This document shows, one piece after another, positions 27,581-35,230 of a DNA stretch of 64,000 nt. Numbering within the stretch: position 1 is the first letter of the stretch; every line of letters starts with the position of its first letter. This stretch comes from Paenibacillus sp. 37 (GTDB lineage Bacteria; Bacillota; Bacilli; Paenibacillales; Paenibacillaceae). The position numbers were made by a program, and so were the translations under genes. The notes beneath the pieces are model-generated. The model was not told where the DNA came from and searched no databases. It saw nothing but the letters and a program-made list of their open reading frames with translations. The stretch is taken from the NCBI RefSeq assembly GCF_008386395.1, contig NZ_CP043761.1, positions 1,984,001-2,048,000 of the forward strand, written 5' to 3'.

Positions 27581-28645
27581 ATGATCGTTATTGCAGGCAA
27601 AGCTACACCGGAGGAACAGATTCAGGATATCGTTGCAGTTATTGAAAAAGAAGGGCTTCAGGTGCATATCTCTCGCGGAGAGGATCGTACTATCATTGGT
27701 TTGATTGGCAAAGTTGAACCTAAAATGCAAGAGCATCTTCGCCAAATGAAAGGTGTCGAGAATGTTGTGAAAATCTCGAAATCCTACAAATTGGCAAGCC
27801 GTGACTTCCATCCGGAAGATACGGTGATCTCCATCAAAGGTGTGGATATCGGCGGAAAAGAACTTGTCGTCATGGGTGGACCATGTGCAGTTGAATCCGC
27901 TGCGCAGATTGATGAGATTGCGGGGCTTGTGAAAGCTGCTGGTGGGCAAGTGTTACGTGGTGGTGCATTCAAGCCGCGTACAGGTCCTTACAGCTTCCAG
28001 GGAACGGGCGTAGAGGGATTGATCATGATGGCGGAAGCAGGCAAGAAACATGATCTGCTGACCATTACAGAAGTCATGACACCTGAGTATGTGGATATTT
28101 GCGCCGAGTACGCAGATATTCTGCAAGTAGGTACACGTAACATGCAGAACTTTGACCTGCTCCGCAAATTGGGCGAGTGTGGCAAACCGGTATTGTTGAA
28201 ACGTGGCTTCAGTGCGACATACGATGAATTGTTGAATGCGGCTGAATACATTCTTGCGGGTGGTAACCCAAATGTCATGCTGTGTGAACGTGGTATTCGT
28301 ACGTTTGAATCCTACACACGGAATACGCTGGATCTGTCCGCGATCCCTGTTCTGCAGTCTCTCAGCCATTTGCCGGTTATTTCTGACCCGAGCCATGGTA
28401 CTGGACGACGTGAACTGGTGGAACCGATGACAAAAGCTTCCGTTGCTGCGGGTGCCAATGGCCTGATCATTGAAATGCATACCGATCCGGATAACTCCAT
28501 GACAGGAGACGGTGTGCAATCCTTGTTCCCTGACCAATTCGCCAACCTGTTGCAGGATCTGGAGAAATTGGCACCAATCGTGGGTAAATCATTCAGCACA
28601 GCCAAACAACCGGCAGAATTTTTCCCGGCACGTGTAGGCGTATAA
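27581..28645 (+). CDS. aroF: 3-deoxy-7-phosphoheptulonate (DAHP) synthase, type I with ferredoxin-like regulatory domain
   Basis: First step of aromatic amino acid synthesis: phosphoenolpyruvate plus erythrose 4-phosphate. It has 354 residues. Residues 1-~70 are the ferredoxin-like regulatory domain (MIVIAGKATPEEQIQDIV) that senses aromatic amino acids in Thermotoga-type enzymes. Residues ~85-350 are the barrel with GPCAVES, RGGAFKPRTGPYSFQG, QVGTRNMQNF, LLKRGF and SDPSHGTG. There is no fused chorismate mutase, unlike B. subtilis AroA. The start is ATG 27581; ATG 27569 abuts AAGGAAGG and is too close. Confidence 0.93.
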   Translation: MIVIAGKATPEEQIQDIVAVIEKEGLQVHISRGEDRTIIGLIGKVEPKMQEHLRQMKGVENVVKISKSYKLASRDFHPEDTVISIKGVDIGGKELVVMGGPCAVESAAQIDEIAGLVKAAGGQVLRGGAFKPRTGPYSFQGTGVEGLIMMAEAGKKHDLLTITEVMTPEYVDICAEYADILQVGTRNMQNFDLLRKLGECGKPVLLKRGFSATYDELLNAAEYILAGGNPNVMLCERGIRTFESYTRNTLDLSAIPVLQSLSHLPVISDPSHGTGRRELVEPMTKASVAAGANGLIIEMHTDPDNSMTGDGVQSLFPDQFANLLQDLEKLAPIVGKSFSTAKQPAEFFPARVGV

Positions 28646-28678
28646 TCAGAATTTCATAGTCAAGGTCTGGCTCATCAG

Positions 28679-28737
28679 CCGGGCATCTCATCTGGTCTCG
28701 TTTATTACGATGATCTCAGATAGATGCTCGGTTTTTT
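28679..28737 (+). terminator. Terminator of the DAHP synthase gene
   Basis: A long hairpin, CCGGGCATCT.. with ..AGATGCTCGG, is followed by six T. Confidence 0.75.
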
Positions 28738-28904
28738 GCATATTTTGCAGTTTTGAACGTATTTATTAATCAATAGTGATAAGAAACATTTATGATGTGA
28801 AGTTTTTTCCATGATTTAGGATAAAAAAGGGGTCGCTTTACCGCATTAAACCAGTTAAATGTATATGAAACTAGTTGTTATATGAATTTTTGTTATTTAT
28901 AAAA

Positions 28905-28921
28905 TGTGAGTATAGCTAACA
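28905..28921. promoter_or_regulatory. GlnR/TnrA box upstream of glnA
   Basis: TGTGA-GTATAGC-TAACA is an exact match to TGTNA-N7-TNACA. It is centred about 73 bases upstream of the predicted glnA start point. A lone half site (TTACA) lies at 28939. Confidence 0.75.
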
Positions 28922-28949
28922 TACTCGCAAAAAATACCTTACATAAGTA

Positions 28950-28979
28950 TTGACGATGTCAGGTTTTAAAATTTATAAT
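28950..28979 (+). promoter_or_regulatory. Sigma-A promoter of glnA
   Basis: TTGACG (28950-28955), 18 bases and TATAAT (28974-28979). Start expected near 28986, giving a leader of about 73 bases. Confidence 0.7.
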
Positions 28980-29058
28980 GACGACAGAAAAAAATTCGAA
29001 TTTAGACATTTTCTTAGTGGGGTTGTTTAATGTTCGGAATATTTGGGAGGACGAATAC

Positions 29059-30483
29059 ATGTCGGTTGAAAACGTATTGAAATCAATTCAAGAGAACAAC
29101 ATCGAGTGGGTAGATTTTCGTTTTGTAGATTTAGCTGGTCGTGCACATCACATTTCCTTGCCAGCTTCGGCTGTTGATGCAGACACGTTCACAAATGGAG
29201 TAGCTTTTGACGGTTCTTCTATCCAAGGTTTCCGCGGAATTGAAGAGTCCGATATGGTTATGATGCCAGACCCTGAAGCGACTTATGTCGATCCGTTCAC
29301 TGCACACCCTACATTAAATGTTATGTGTGATATCTTCACTCCGGACGGCGAGCGTTATGAGCGTGACCCACGTAGCATCGCTGTTAAGGCAGAAGCTTAT
29401 TTGCAAGAAAGCGGTGTAGGTACAGCGGCATTCTTCGCACCTGAATCCGAGTTCTTCATTTTCGACGATGTACGTTATGAGAGCGGTACGAACAGCTCTT
29501 CCTACTACGTAGATTCCGAAGAAGCTTCATGGAACACGAACCGCAAAGAAGAAGGCGGAAACCTGGGCTTCAAAGTACGCACTAAAGGTGGATATGTTCC
29601 AGTAGCACCAGTAGATACACAACAAGATATTCGTAGCGAAATGTGTCGCCTTTTGGAAGAAGCAGGCCTGTCGATTGAGCGTCATCACCATGAAGTGGCG
29701 ACAGCGGGTCAAGCTGAAATCAACTTCCGTTTTGATACACTGAAGAAAACAGCAGATAACCTGCTTGCATACAAATACATCGTGCACAACACTGCACGTC
29801 AATATGGTAAAGTAGCAACATTCATGCCAAAACCATTGTTCGGTGATAATGGTAGCGGAATGCACGTTCACCAATCCATCTTTGATGGCGATTCCCCATT
29901 GTTCTATGACAAAGCAGGATATGCTAACCTGAGTGAAATGGCATTGCACTACATCGGAGGTATCTTGTACCATGCTCCGGCACTGATCGCTTTGACTAAC
30001 CCTAGTACAAACTCATTCAAACGTCTTGTACCTGGTTACGAAGCACCGGTTAACCTGGTTTACTCCAAAGGTAACCGTTCCGCAGCAGTTCGTATTCCGG
30101 TTGCAGCTGTGACACCAAAAGGTTGTCGTATCGAGTTCCGTACACCAGACTCCACAGCTAACCCATACTTGGCATTCTCCGCGATGTTGATGGCTGGTCT
30201 GGATGGAATCAAACGCAAAATCAACCCAACTGAGCTTGGATATGGTCCGCTCGATAAAAACATCTATGACCTGTCTGATGCAGATAAAGAAAACATCCGC
30301 AGTGTGCCAGCTTCCCTCGAAGAAGCACTTGATGCATTGGCAGCTGATAACGAGTTCTTGACTGAAGGCGGCGTATTCACAAAAGAATTCATTGAAAACT
30401 ACATCAACCTCAAACGTGATGAAGCGAAAGCAGTAGCGATTCGCATTCATCCACACGAGTACAGCCTCTACTTCGACTGCTAA
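29059..30483 (+). CDS. glnA: Glutamine synthetase, type I (GSI-beta-like)
   Basis: Makes glutamine from glutamate, ammonia and ATP; dodecameric cytosolic enzyme. It has 474 residues with all signatures: FDGSSIQGFRGIEESDM, PESEFFIFDD, HHHEVATAGQAEI, KPLFGDNGSGMHVHQS and NRSAAVRIP. Length and the extra segment around residues 140-170 (SYYVDSEEASWN) resemble the GSI-beta class rather than the ~444-residue GSI-alpha usual in Firmicutes. A Tyr sits in DKNIYDLS at the place of the adenylylated Tyr of E. coli. The start is ATG 29059 after GGGAGG; an upstream frame overlaps the promoter. No glnR is adjacent; a GlnR box lies upstream. Confidence 0.95.
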   Translation: MSVENVLKSIQENNIEWVDFRFVDLAGRAHHISLPASAVDADTFTNGVAFDGSSIQGFRGIEESDMVMMPDPEATYVDPFTAHPTLNVMCDIFTPDGERYERDPRSIAVKAEAYLQESGVGTAAFFAPESEFFIFDDVRYESGTNSSSYYVDSEEASWNTNRKEEGGNLGFKVRTKGGYVPVAPVDTQQDIRSEMCRLLEEAGLSIERHHHEVATAGQAEINFRFDTLKKTADNLLAYKYIVHNTARQYGKVATFMPKPLFGDNGSGMHVHQSIFDGDSPLFYDKAGYANLSEMALHYIGGILYHAPALIALTNPSTNSFKRLVPGYEAPVNLVYSKGNRSAAVRIPVAAVTPKGCRIEFRTPDSTANPYLAFSAMLMAGLDGIKRKINPTELGYGPLDKNIYDLSDADKENIRSVPASLEEALDALAADNEFLTEGGVFTKEFIENYINLKRDEAKAVAIRIHPHEYSLYFDC

Positions 30484-30517
30484 TCGGTCGGGGTCGGAAC
30501 AGTTTTTGTTCCAACAT

Positions 30518-30549
30518 AAAGCCTCCGGGACACGCTCTCGGAGGCTTTT
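30518..30549 (+). terminator. Terminator of glnA
   Basis: AAAGCCTCCG pairs with CGGAGGCTTT, followed by T residues. A smaller inverted repeat (GGAAC/GTTCC) precedes it. Confidence 0.82.
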
Positions 30550-30624
30550 CCTTGAATTAAACAATGTAGTGCTTTAACTTTGCAGGGTGATAAAGGAATT
30601 TGATGACCTGAATTCAACACTTCA

Positions 30625-30804
30625 GTGCATATTGCCCTTGAAGCAGATAGAGAATACTGATATCATAGCGATAATATTCACTTTGAGTGCATTTTGCACA
30701 AATCCATAGAGCGACTTTCAATAAGTAAGATATAGATCAAAATGATTCAATTTGTCTATATCTTATACCCGTGAGCGATTCTAATCGAATTGTGCAAAAT
30801 GCTG
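30625..30804. repeat. Three copies of a GTGCA-N3-TGCAC motif and a long inverted repeat before serC
   Basis: GTGCA-TAT-TGCCC (30625-30637), GTGCA-TTT-TGCAC (30687-30699, perfect) and GTGCA-AAA-TGCTG (30792-30804). The last two also form a 13-bp perfect inverted repeat (30689-30701 with 30790-30802). Starts are 62 and 105 bases apart, near whole numbers of helical turns. Confidence 0.5.
30726..30765. repeat. 11-bp inverted repeat nested between the serC upstream motifs
   Basis: TAAGATATAGA (30726-30736) pairs exactly with TCTATATCTTA (30755-30765). There is no T run. It could be an operator or part of a structured leader. Confidence 0.55.
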
Positions 30805-30845
30805 TTTGTATGTCAGAGTTACGGATGGAAAGGGCGGGGGATTTT

Positions 30846-31934
30846 GTGACAAAAAGAGCGTATAATTTTAATGCAGGACCTGCGGCGTTGCCACTTGAGG
30901 TACTGGAGCGTGCACAGGCGGAATTTGTAGATTTTCGTAATACAGGCATGTCGATTATGGAGATGTCTCACCGTGGAGCGGTGTACGAGTCTGTACATAA
31001 TGAAGCTCAGGAGCGCTTGTTGTCGCTTCTAGGCAATCCAAAAGGATACAAGGTTCTCTTTCTGCAGGGCGGTGCAAGCACTCAGTTCGCGATGTTGCCA
31101 ATGAACCTGCTCGGTGCAGGGCAGACTGCAAGTTACGTGATGACTGGCAGCTGGGCCAAAAAGGCTCTGTCTGAGGCGAAGTTGATCGGCGAGACACATG
31201 TTGCTGCATCTTCAGAAGCAGAGAAGTTTATGAAATTGCCGGACGTTTCGAATCTGAGTTTGCCAGAACGTACGGCTTATGTACATCTGACTTCCAACGA
31301 AACAATTGAAGGTACGCAATTCAAGTCGTTCCCGGATACCGGTTCAGTACCTCTGATTGCGGACATGTCGAGTGATATTTTCTGTAAACCATTTGATCTT
31401 AATCAGTTCGGCATGATCTACGCGGGTGCACAGAAGAACCTGGGTCCATCCGGAATTACGGTTGTAATTGCTCGTGAGGAACTGGTGAGCGATTCGCCTA
31501 AAACGATTCCAACCATGCTTCGTTACAGCACACATGTAGATAACAACTCCCTGTACAATACGCCGCCATCCTTCTCGGTATATATGGTGAATGAAGTATT
31601 GAAATGGATTGAAGAACAGGGCGGACTGGCTGGTATTGAGCAAAAAAATACGAAAAAAGCGGAATTGCTCTATAACACAATTGACGCTTCCGGCGATTTC
31701 TACCGTGGTTGTGTGGAAACAGAAGATCGTTCCCTGATGAATGTAACCTTCCGTCTTGCTTCTGAGGAACTGGAGAAAAAGTTCATCAAGGCATCAGAGG
31801 AAGAAGGATTTGTAGGTCTGAAAGGACATCGCAGTGTGGGTGGTCTCCGTGCCTCCATTTATAATGCTGCTCCTTATGAGAGTGTTAAGGCACTGACAGA
31901 CTTTATGAGCCACTTCCAGAAGATAAATGGATAA
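30846..31934 (+). CDS. serC: Phosphoserine aminotransferase
   Basis: PLP enzyme of serine synthesis (3-phosphohydroxypyruvate to phosphoserine). It has 362 residues, the standard length. NFNAGPAALP near the start, the PLP lysine near 196 in YAGAQKNLGPSG, and the C-terminal HRSVGGLRASIYNA are diagnostic. The start is GTG 30846 behind a G-rich site (AAAGGGCGGGGG); the frame is open further upstream but overlaps the repeat region. Single gene with its own terminator; serA is not in the window. Confidence 0.94.
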   Translation: MTKRAYNFNAGPAALPLEVLERAQAEFVDFRNTGMSIMEMSHRGAVYESVHNEAQERLLSLLGNPKGYKVLFLQGGASTQFAMLPMNLLGAGQTASYVMTGSWAKKALSEAKLIGETHVAASSEAEKFMKLPDVSNLSLPERTAYVHLTSNETIEGTQFKSFPDTGSVPLIADMSSDIFCKPFDLNQFGMIYAGAQKNLGPSGITVVIAREELVSDSPKTIPTMLRYSTHVDNNSLYNTPPSFSVYMVNEVLKWIEEQGGLAGIEQKNTKKAELLYNTIDASGDFYRGCVETEDRSLMNVTFRLASEELEKKFIKASEEEGFVGLKGHRSVGGLRASIYNAAPYESVKALTDFMSHFQKING

Positions 31935-31988
31935 TTAAGTATAGGTACGGTGTAATGGACCTTCGTGTCTAATCCTGTGCCTTACCAG

Positions 31989-32020
31989 AGCCTTCCACAT
32001 TGACGTGTGGAGGGCTTTTC
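31989..32020 (+). terminator. Terminator of serC
   Basis: AGCCTTCCACA pairs with TGTGGAGGGCT (one G-U), followed by TTTTCTTT. Confidence 0.8.
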
Positions 32021-32073
32021 TTTAAGATTAGAGGGTTGTCGTCAACATGAAATGAAAAGGAGATTGAACACAT

Positions 32074-32541
32074 ATGGCTTTACACATCGTTCTGGTTGAA
32101 CCAGAAATTCCGGCGAACACAGGCAATATTTCGCGTACTTGTGCGGCAACCGGTACCCATCTGCATCTCGTACGTCCACTTGGATTTCGAACAGATGATG
32201 CTACATTGAAACGTGCAGGGCTGGACTACTGGCATGCTGTTCATATTGAATACCACGACTCCTTTGCTGAGGTTCAGGAAAAATATCCGGAAGGTCGTTT
32301 CTTCTACGCAACTACGAAGGCCAAGAACCGATACAGTGATTTTAATTTTCAGGATGGAGATTTCCTCGTGTTTGGTAAAGAGACTAAAGGCCTGCCACCT
32401 GAATTAATTGCTGCGAATCCCGATACATGCATGAAAATGCCAATGACTGGTGACGTTAGATCATTAAATCTGTCCAATTCGGCAGCAATTATTGTATATG
32501 AAGCGTTGCGCCAGCTCAATTTCCCGGGGTTAGAAGGATAA
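32074..32541 (+). CDS. trmL: tRNA (cytidine/uridine-34 2'-O)-methyltransferase
   Basis: SPOUT-superfamily methyltransferase of 155 residues that modifies the wobble base of certain leucine tRNAs. EPEIPANTGNISRTCAAT at the start, LVFGKETKGLP in the middle and MKMPMTGDVRSLNLSNSAAI at the end are the three SpoU motifs that form the knotted SAM site. Length equals E. coli TrmL and B. subtilis CspR. The ATG follows AAAGGAGATTG. A single gene upstream of the AbrB-like regulator. Confidence 0.93.
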   Translation: MALHIVLVEPEIPANTGNISRTCAATGTHLHLVRPLGFRTDDATLKRAGLDYWHAVHIEYHDSFAEVQEKYPEGRFFYATTKAKNRYSDFNFQDGDFLVFGKETKGLPPELIAANPDTCMKMPMTGDVRSLNLSNSAAIIVYEALRQLNFPGLEG

Positions 32542-32624
32542 ATTGAGGTTATAAATGACGGCTAGAATTCGGTAAAAAAACATTTTTCAAAAAAAAGGAC
32601 AAAAAATGTTTATTTCCAGCAGGA

Positions 32625-32631
32625 TTCGACA
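32625..32631. promoter_or_regulatory. Spo0A box upstream of the abrB-like gene
   Basis: TTCGACA is the exact complement of the 0A box TGTCGAA. It lies 78 bases upstream of the gene, and abrB is a classical target of repression by Spo0A. A 7-base match alone is weak; the neighbouring gene makes it credible. Confidence 0.5.
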
Positions 32632-32708
32632 AAATCTTGGCGAATCTATAAACATAGTACAAATGTACCTAGAAATTTAGAGTAAGATAGGAGAGGTGTG
32701 CCGTAGCT

Positions 32709-32963
32709 ATGAAGCCAGCTGGAGTAGTTCGCAAAGTTGACCAATTAGGTAGGATCGTATTGCCTAAATCTTTGCGTAAAAGGTATCAAATGAATGAGGG
32801 AGATCCTGTAGAAATCTTAGTACAAGGGGACCATATTATCTTGGAGAGATATCGTCCAAAATGTATTTTCTGCGGATCCATCGAGGAAGTCAACGAGTTC
32901 AAAGAGCGTTACATATGCGCACAATGTTTAGATGAAATGACTCAGCTTCCACAACACGGATAA
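32709..32963 (+). CDS. AbrB-family transition-state regulator with C-terminal Cys4 motif
   Basis: 84 residues. The N-terminal ~50 form the AbrB swapped-hairpin DNA-binding domain (GVVRKVDQLGRIVLPKSLRK, EGDPVEILVQGDHIILERY). Instead of the usual AbrB C-terminal dimer domain, the tail carries four cysteines, C52, C55, C70 and C73 (CIFCG.. YICAQC), spaced like a small zinc ribbon. AbrB proteins repress post-exponential genes. The ATG is 12 bases after GGAGAGG. The Spo0A box upstream supports a transition-state role. Metal binding is inference. Confidence 0.85.
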   Translation: MKPAGVVRKVDQLGRIVLPKSLRKRYQMNEGDPVEILVQGDHIILERYRPKCIFCGSIEEVNEFKERYICAQCLDEMTQLPQHG

Positions 32964-32968
32964 GAAAT

Positions 32969-33007
32969 AACGTCATGGGGTCCATTGACCCCGTGGCGTT
33001 TTTTTTG
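32969..33007. terminator. Terminator after the abrB-like gene
   Basis: AACGTCATGGGG pairs with CCCCGTGGCGTT (two wobble pairs), followed by eight T. Confidence 0.85.
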
Positions 33008-33063
33008 TTTTATTATCAATTGGATGGCATAATTGCAAATTGAAAAAAGATAAAATAAGTAGA

Positions 33064-33981
33064 CTAACGCTGGGTGTAAAGGGGTAAAACCTCATTCCAG
33101 ACGGCATTCAGGATGCCTTGCATATTTTCTTCCTCACTATTAATACATATGACAGCTTCCTTTGAGGGAATTACGATACACAACTGACCATAGGCGCCAT
33201 CGGCGCGGTAAGCATCATGGGAACACATCCAGAACTGATACCCGTAACCTTTTCCCCAATCACCGTCTCCAGTCGTTTCGATCTGCTGGGACGTAGCCTG
33301 TCGAATCCAATCCGCAGGAACAAGCTGTCTGCCCTCCCAAAAGCCCTCCTGCAGCAGTAACTGTCCAAATCGACTCAGTTCCTCATTACTTATCCAAAGA
33401 CCTGCACAGCCAAGTGTTACGCCGAGTGGAGAGGTTTCCCACTCTACATCATGGATGCCAAGTCGATCAAATAACCGTGGAGTCAGGTAATCTTTCACGG
33501 TTTGGCCGGTAGCAGCCTGTAGCATGGCTGAGATCATAAATGTATCCCCACTGCTATAGGTAAATTGTTCTCCAGGTACCCGGTCCAGAGGCAGAGACAT
33601 ATAATATTTCGCCCAGTCCTTTTCGGTCAATGAAGCTCGCTCATCAGCCCAAAGAGGGGGAGAGTCATGACCCGAAGACATTCGGAGAAGATCACGTAGT
33701 TTCAATTCCTGCGGCGATGGGAGATTGCGCTGTGCAGAGGGTACATGATGATAAGAGAAATAATCACCAAGTGTCGCATCCAGATGTATCAGACCTTCTT
33801 CAAGCGCAAGACCAACGGCCATACACGTGAAGGATTTACTGATGGAATGTTGTACCCTGCGCTGATCCTTATCCCGGTCCCAATGGGCAAGCAGATGCCC
33901 TTTTTGTAATATACGAATGGAAAAAACGTTCAATTGTTGCTCCGTAATCGAATGAATGAAACCTTTGAGTTGCTCAGACAT
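33064..33981 (-). CDS. Serine hydrolase of the beta-lactamase class C family
   Basis: 305 residues with the penicillin-binding/beta-lactamase fold. The active-site SxxK is S45-x-x-K48 (QHSISKSF). The second motif reads YSSG (Tyr present, the usual Asn replaced). The third, normally HxG or KTG, is probably DGAYGQ. There is no signal peptide, so it acts in the cytosol; an esterase or peptidase role is more likely than lactamase. The start is 33981 because AGGGAGG lies just upstream; the 24 extra codons in the frame lack support. It is divergent from the carbohydrate operon. Confidence 0.78.
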   Translation of the reverse strand: MSEQLKGFIHSITEQQLNVFSIRILQKGHLLAHWDRDKDQRRVQHSISKSFTCMAVGLALEEGLIHLDATLGDYFSYHHVPSAQRNLPSPQELKLRDLLRMSSGHDSPPLWADERASLTEKDWAKYYMSLPLDRVPGEQFTYSSGDTFMISAMLQAATGQTVKDYLTPRLFDRLGIHDVEWETSPLGVTLGCAGLWISNEELSRFGQLLLQEGFWEGRQLVPADWIRQATSQQIETTGDGDWGKGYGYQFWMCSHDAYRADGAYGQLCIVIPSKEAVICINSEEENMQGILNAVWNEVLPLYTQR

Positions 33982-34215
33982 ATTAACCTCCCTAATATCA
34001 GGTGAAACCTGAGTAAAATCGGTTGGTGAAACGTTTCCGTAATTTGAATGCAAAATCAGAACCCATGTTAGTATAAACCTGGTTTGGTGTCAATTAAAGT
34101 TGTAATATCACTTACTAAATTTTCATATTTTCGTAATAATAGTGTCTTTGGACGCAAATTTAGACTTAAAAGAGCATTTTTTCGAGAAAAAAACGCGAAA
34201 TTTGTAAAAAGGTTA
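33982..34215. other. AT-rich intergenic region between divergent genes
   Basis: It contains the ribosome binding site and presumably the promoter of the minus-strand hydrolase. No gene with a ribosome binding site was found here. The segment 34140-34210 is notably AT-rich. Confidence 0.4.
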
Positions 34216-34245
34216 TTGACAGGATTTACTCATCGGGCTTATGAT
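34216..34245 (+). promoter_or_regulatory. Sigma-A promoter of the carbohydrate operon
   Basis: TTGACA (34216-34221), 18 bases and TATGAT (34240-34245). The expected start at about 34252 coincides with the first operator. Confidence 0.7.
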
Positions 34246-34251
34246 TTATTC

Positions 34252-34275
34252 GAAACGATTCGAAGAAATCGCTTC
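34252..34275. promoter_or_regulatory. Operator 1 (LacI-type inverted repeat)
   Basis: GAAACGATT-CGAAGA-AATCGCTTC has 9-base arms with one mismatch and sits at the predicted transcription start. Confidence 0.6.
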
Positions 34276-34328
34276 CACATTAAAAGTGTTGTAATGAAGT
34301 CCATGTGAATCAACGTTGGCTACGTTTT

Positions 34329-34352
34329 GAAACGATTCGAGAAAATCGTTTC
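34329..34352. promoter_or_regulatory. Operator 2 (LacI-type inverted repeat)
   Basis: GAAACGATT-CGAGAA-AATCGTTTC has perfect 9-base arms. It is the same architecture as operator 1, 77 bases downstream, which would suit repression by looping or roadblock by the LacI-family protein encoded at the end of this operon. Confidence 0.65.
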
Positions 34353-34454
34353 GATAACCCATCGTAATACAAGGGAATCTACAACAGCCTGCAATCCAAC
34401 GCCAGAGAAACGAATGAGTAAAGACAGCAGGCGATGATGAGAGGGGTTACATTT

Positions 34455-35219
34455 ATGGCACATATAACGATCGAAACTGGATCGCCAACCTTATGCATGA
34501 ATACCAGCATACATGTTGTGTCCAGTGACTCCGGAGAGACTTCAGGCGGTACACTATATCTGTTGCACGGGGCAGGCGATAATGCGAGTACCTGGCAGCG
34601 GTTAACCACAATTGAGATGTATGCAGCGCAATATGGCTGTACTATCATTATGCCGGAAGCGAATCGAAGCTATTACACCGATATGGAATACGGCCTGAAT
34701 TACTTCCACTACATCACTCAGGAGTTACCTGAAATATGCAAGCGTCTGCTCAATCTGAATCCTGATCCGGAGAAAACATACGTCGCCGGTTTATCCATGG
34801 GTGGATATGGTGCGCTGAAATGTGGACTAACTTATCCAGAGCGATATCGCAAAGTAGTGTCTCTATCCGGCGTAACGGATATCCAGACACGACTCCATGA
34901 TCCCCATATGCCAGCGACCATGATCAAGGAAATGAAAGCGGTTTTTGGAGAATGTTTACAGGTGAAAGCCGATCAGGATATTTACGCACTGTCGGCCAAG
35001 CTGCTTGAACAGGGTGTTCCTTTACCGGATATCCTCAGTTGCTGTGGCGATAGTGACCCCTTCGTAGAGATGAATCGCGACTATGCGAGATACATGCAAG
35101 GGACTGCCTTTGATTTTCGGTATGTGGAGACGCCGGGGGCTCATGAATGGAAATTTTGGGAGCACCACCTGAGAACAATGTTTGATTTTCTGTACAACGA
35201 CAAGACCATAGTAGAGTGA
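34455..35219 (+). CDS. Alpha/beta-hydrolase esterase (EstA/acetyl-xylan-esterase-like)
   Basis: 254-residue cytosolic esterase of the esterase-D/CE1 type. The nucleophile is S114 in AGLSMGGYGA, the acid is probably the Asp in CCGDSDPFVE, and the His lies in PGAHEWKFWEHHL. LYLLHGAGDNAST carries the oxyanion loop. No signal peptide is present. As first gene of an operon with an oligosaccharide importer and a GH3 enzyme, it may remove acetyl or feruloyl groups from imported oligosaccharides; this is inference. The ATG follows GAGAGGGG, and its end overlaps the next gene's ribosome site. Confidence 0.82.
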   Translation: MAHITIETGSPTLCMNTSIHVVSSDSGETSGGTLYLLHGAGDNASTWQRLTTIEMYAAQYGCTIIMPEANRSYYTDMEYGLNYFHYITQELPEICKRLLNLNPDPEKTYVAGLSMGGYGALKCGLTYPERYRKVVSLSGVTDIQTRLHDPHMPATMIKEMKAVFGECLQVKADQDIYALSAKLLEQGVPLPDILSCCGDSDPFVEMNRDYARYMQGTAFDFRYVETPGAHEWKFWEHHLRTMFDFLYNDKTIVE

Positions 35220-35230
35220 GGAGATGCAAT

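Noticed and set aside
34084..34308. 74-codon frame upstream of the esterase gene
   Set aside because: It covers the promoter and first operator of the carbohydrate operon and has no ribosome binding site.
34329..34342. Operator 2 as a catabolite (cre) site
   Set aside because: It shares TGAAA and CG with cre but is one base out of register with the consensus; the inverted-repeat reading explains it better.
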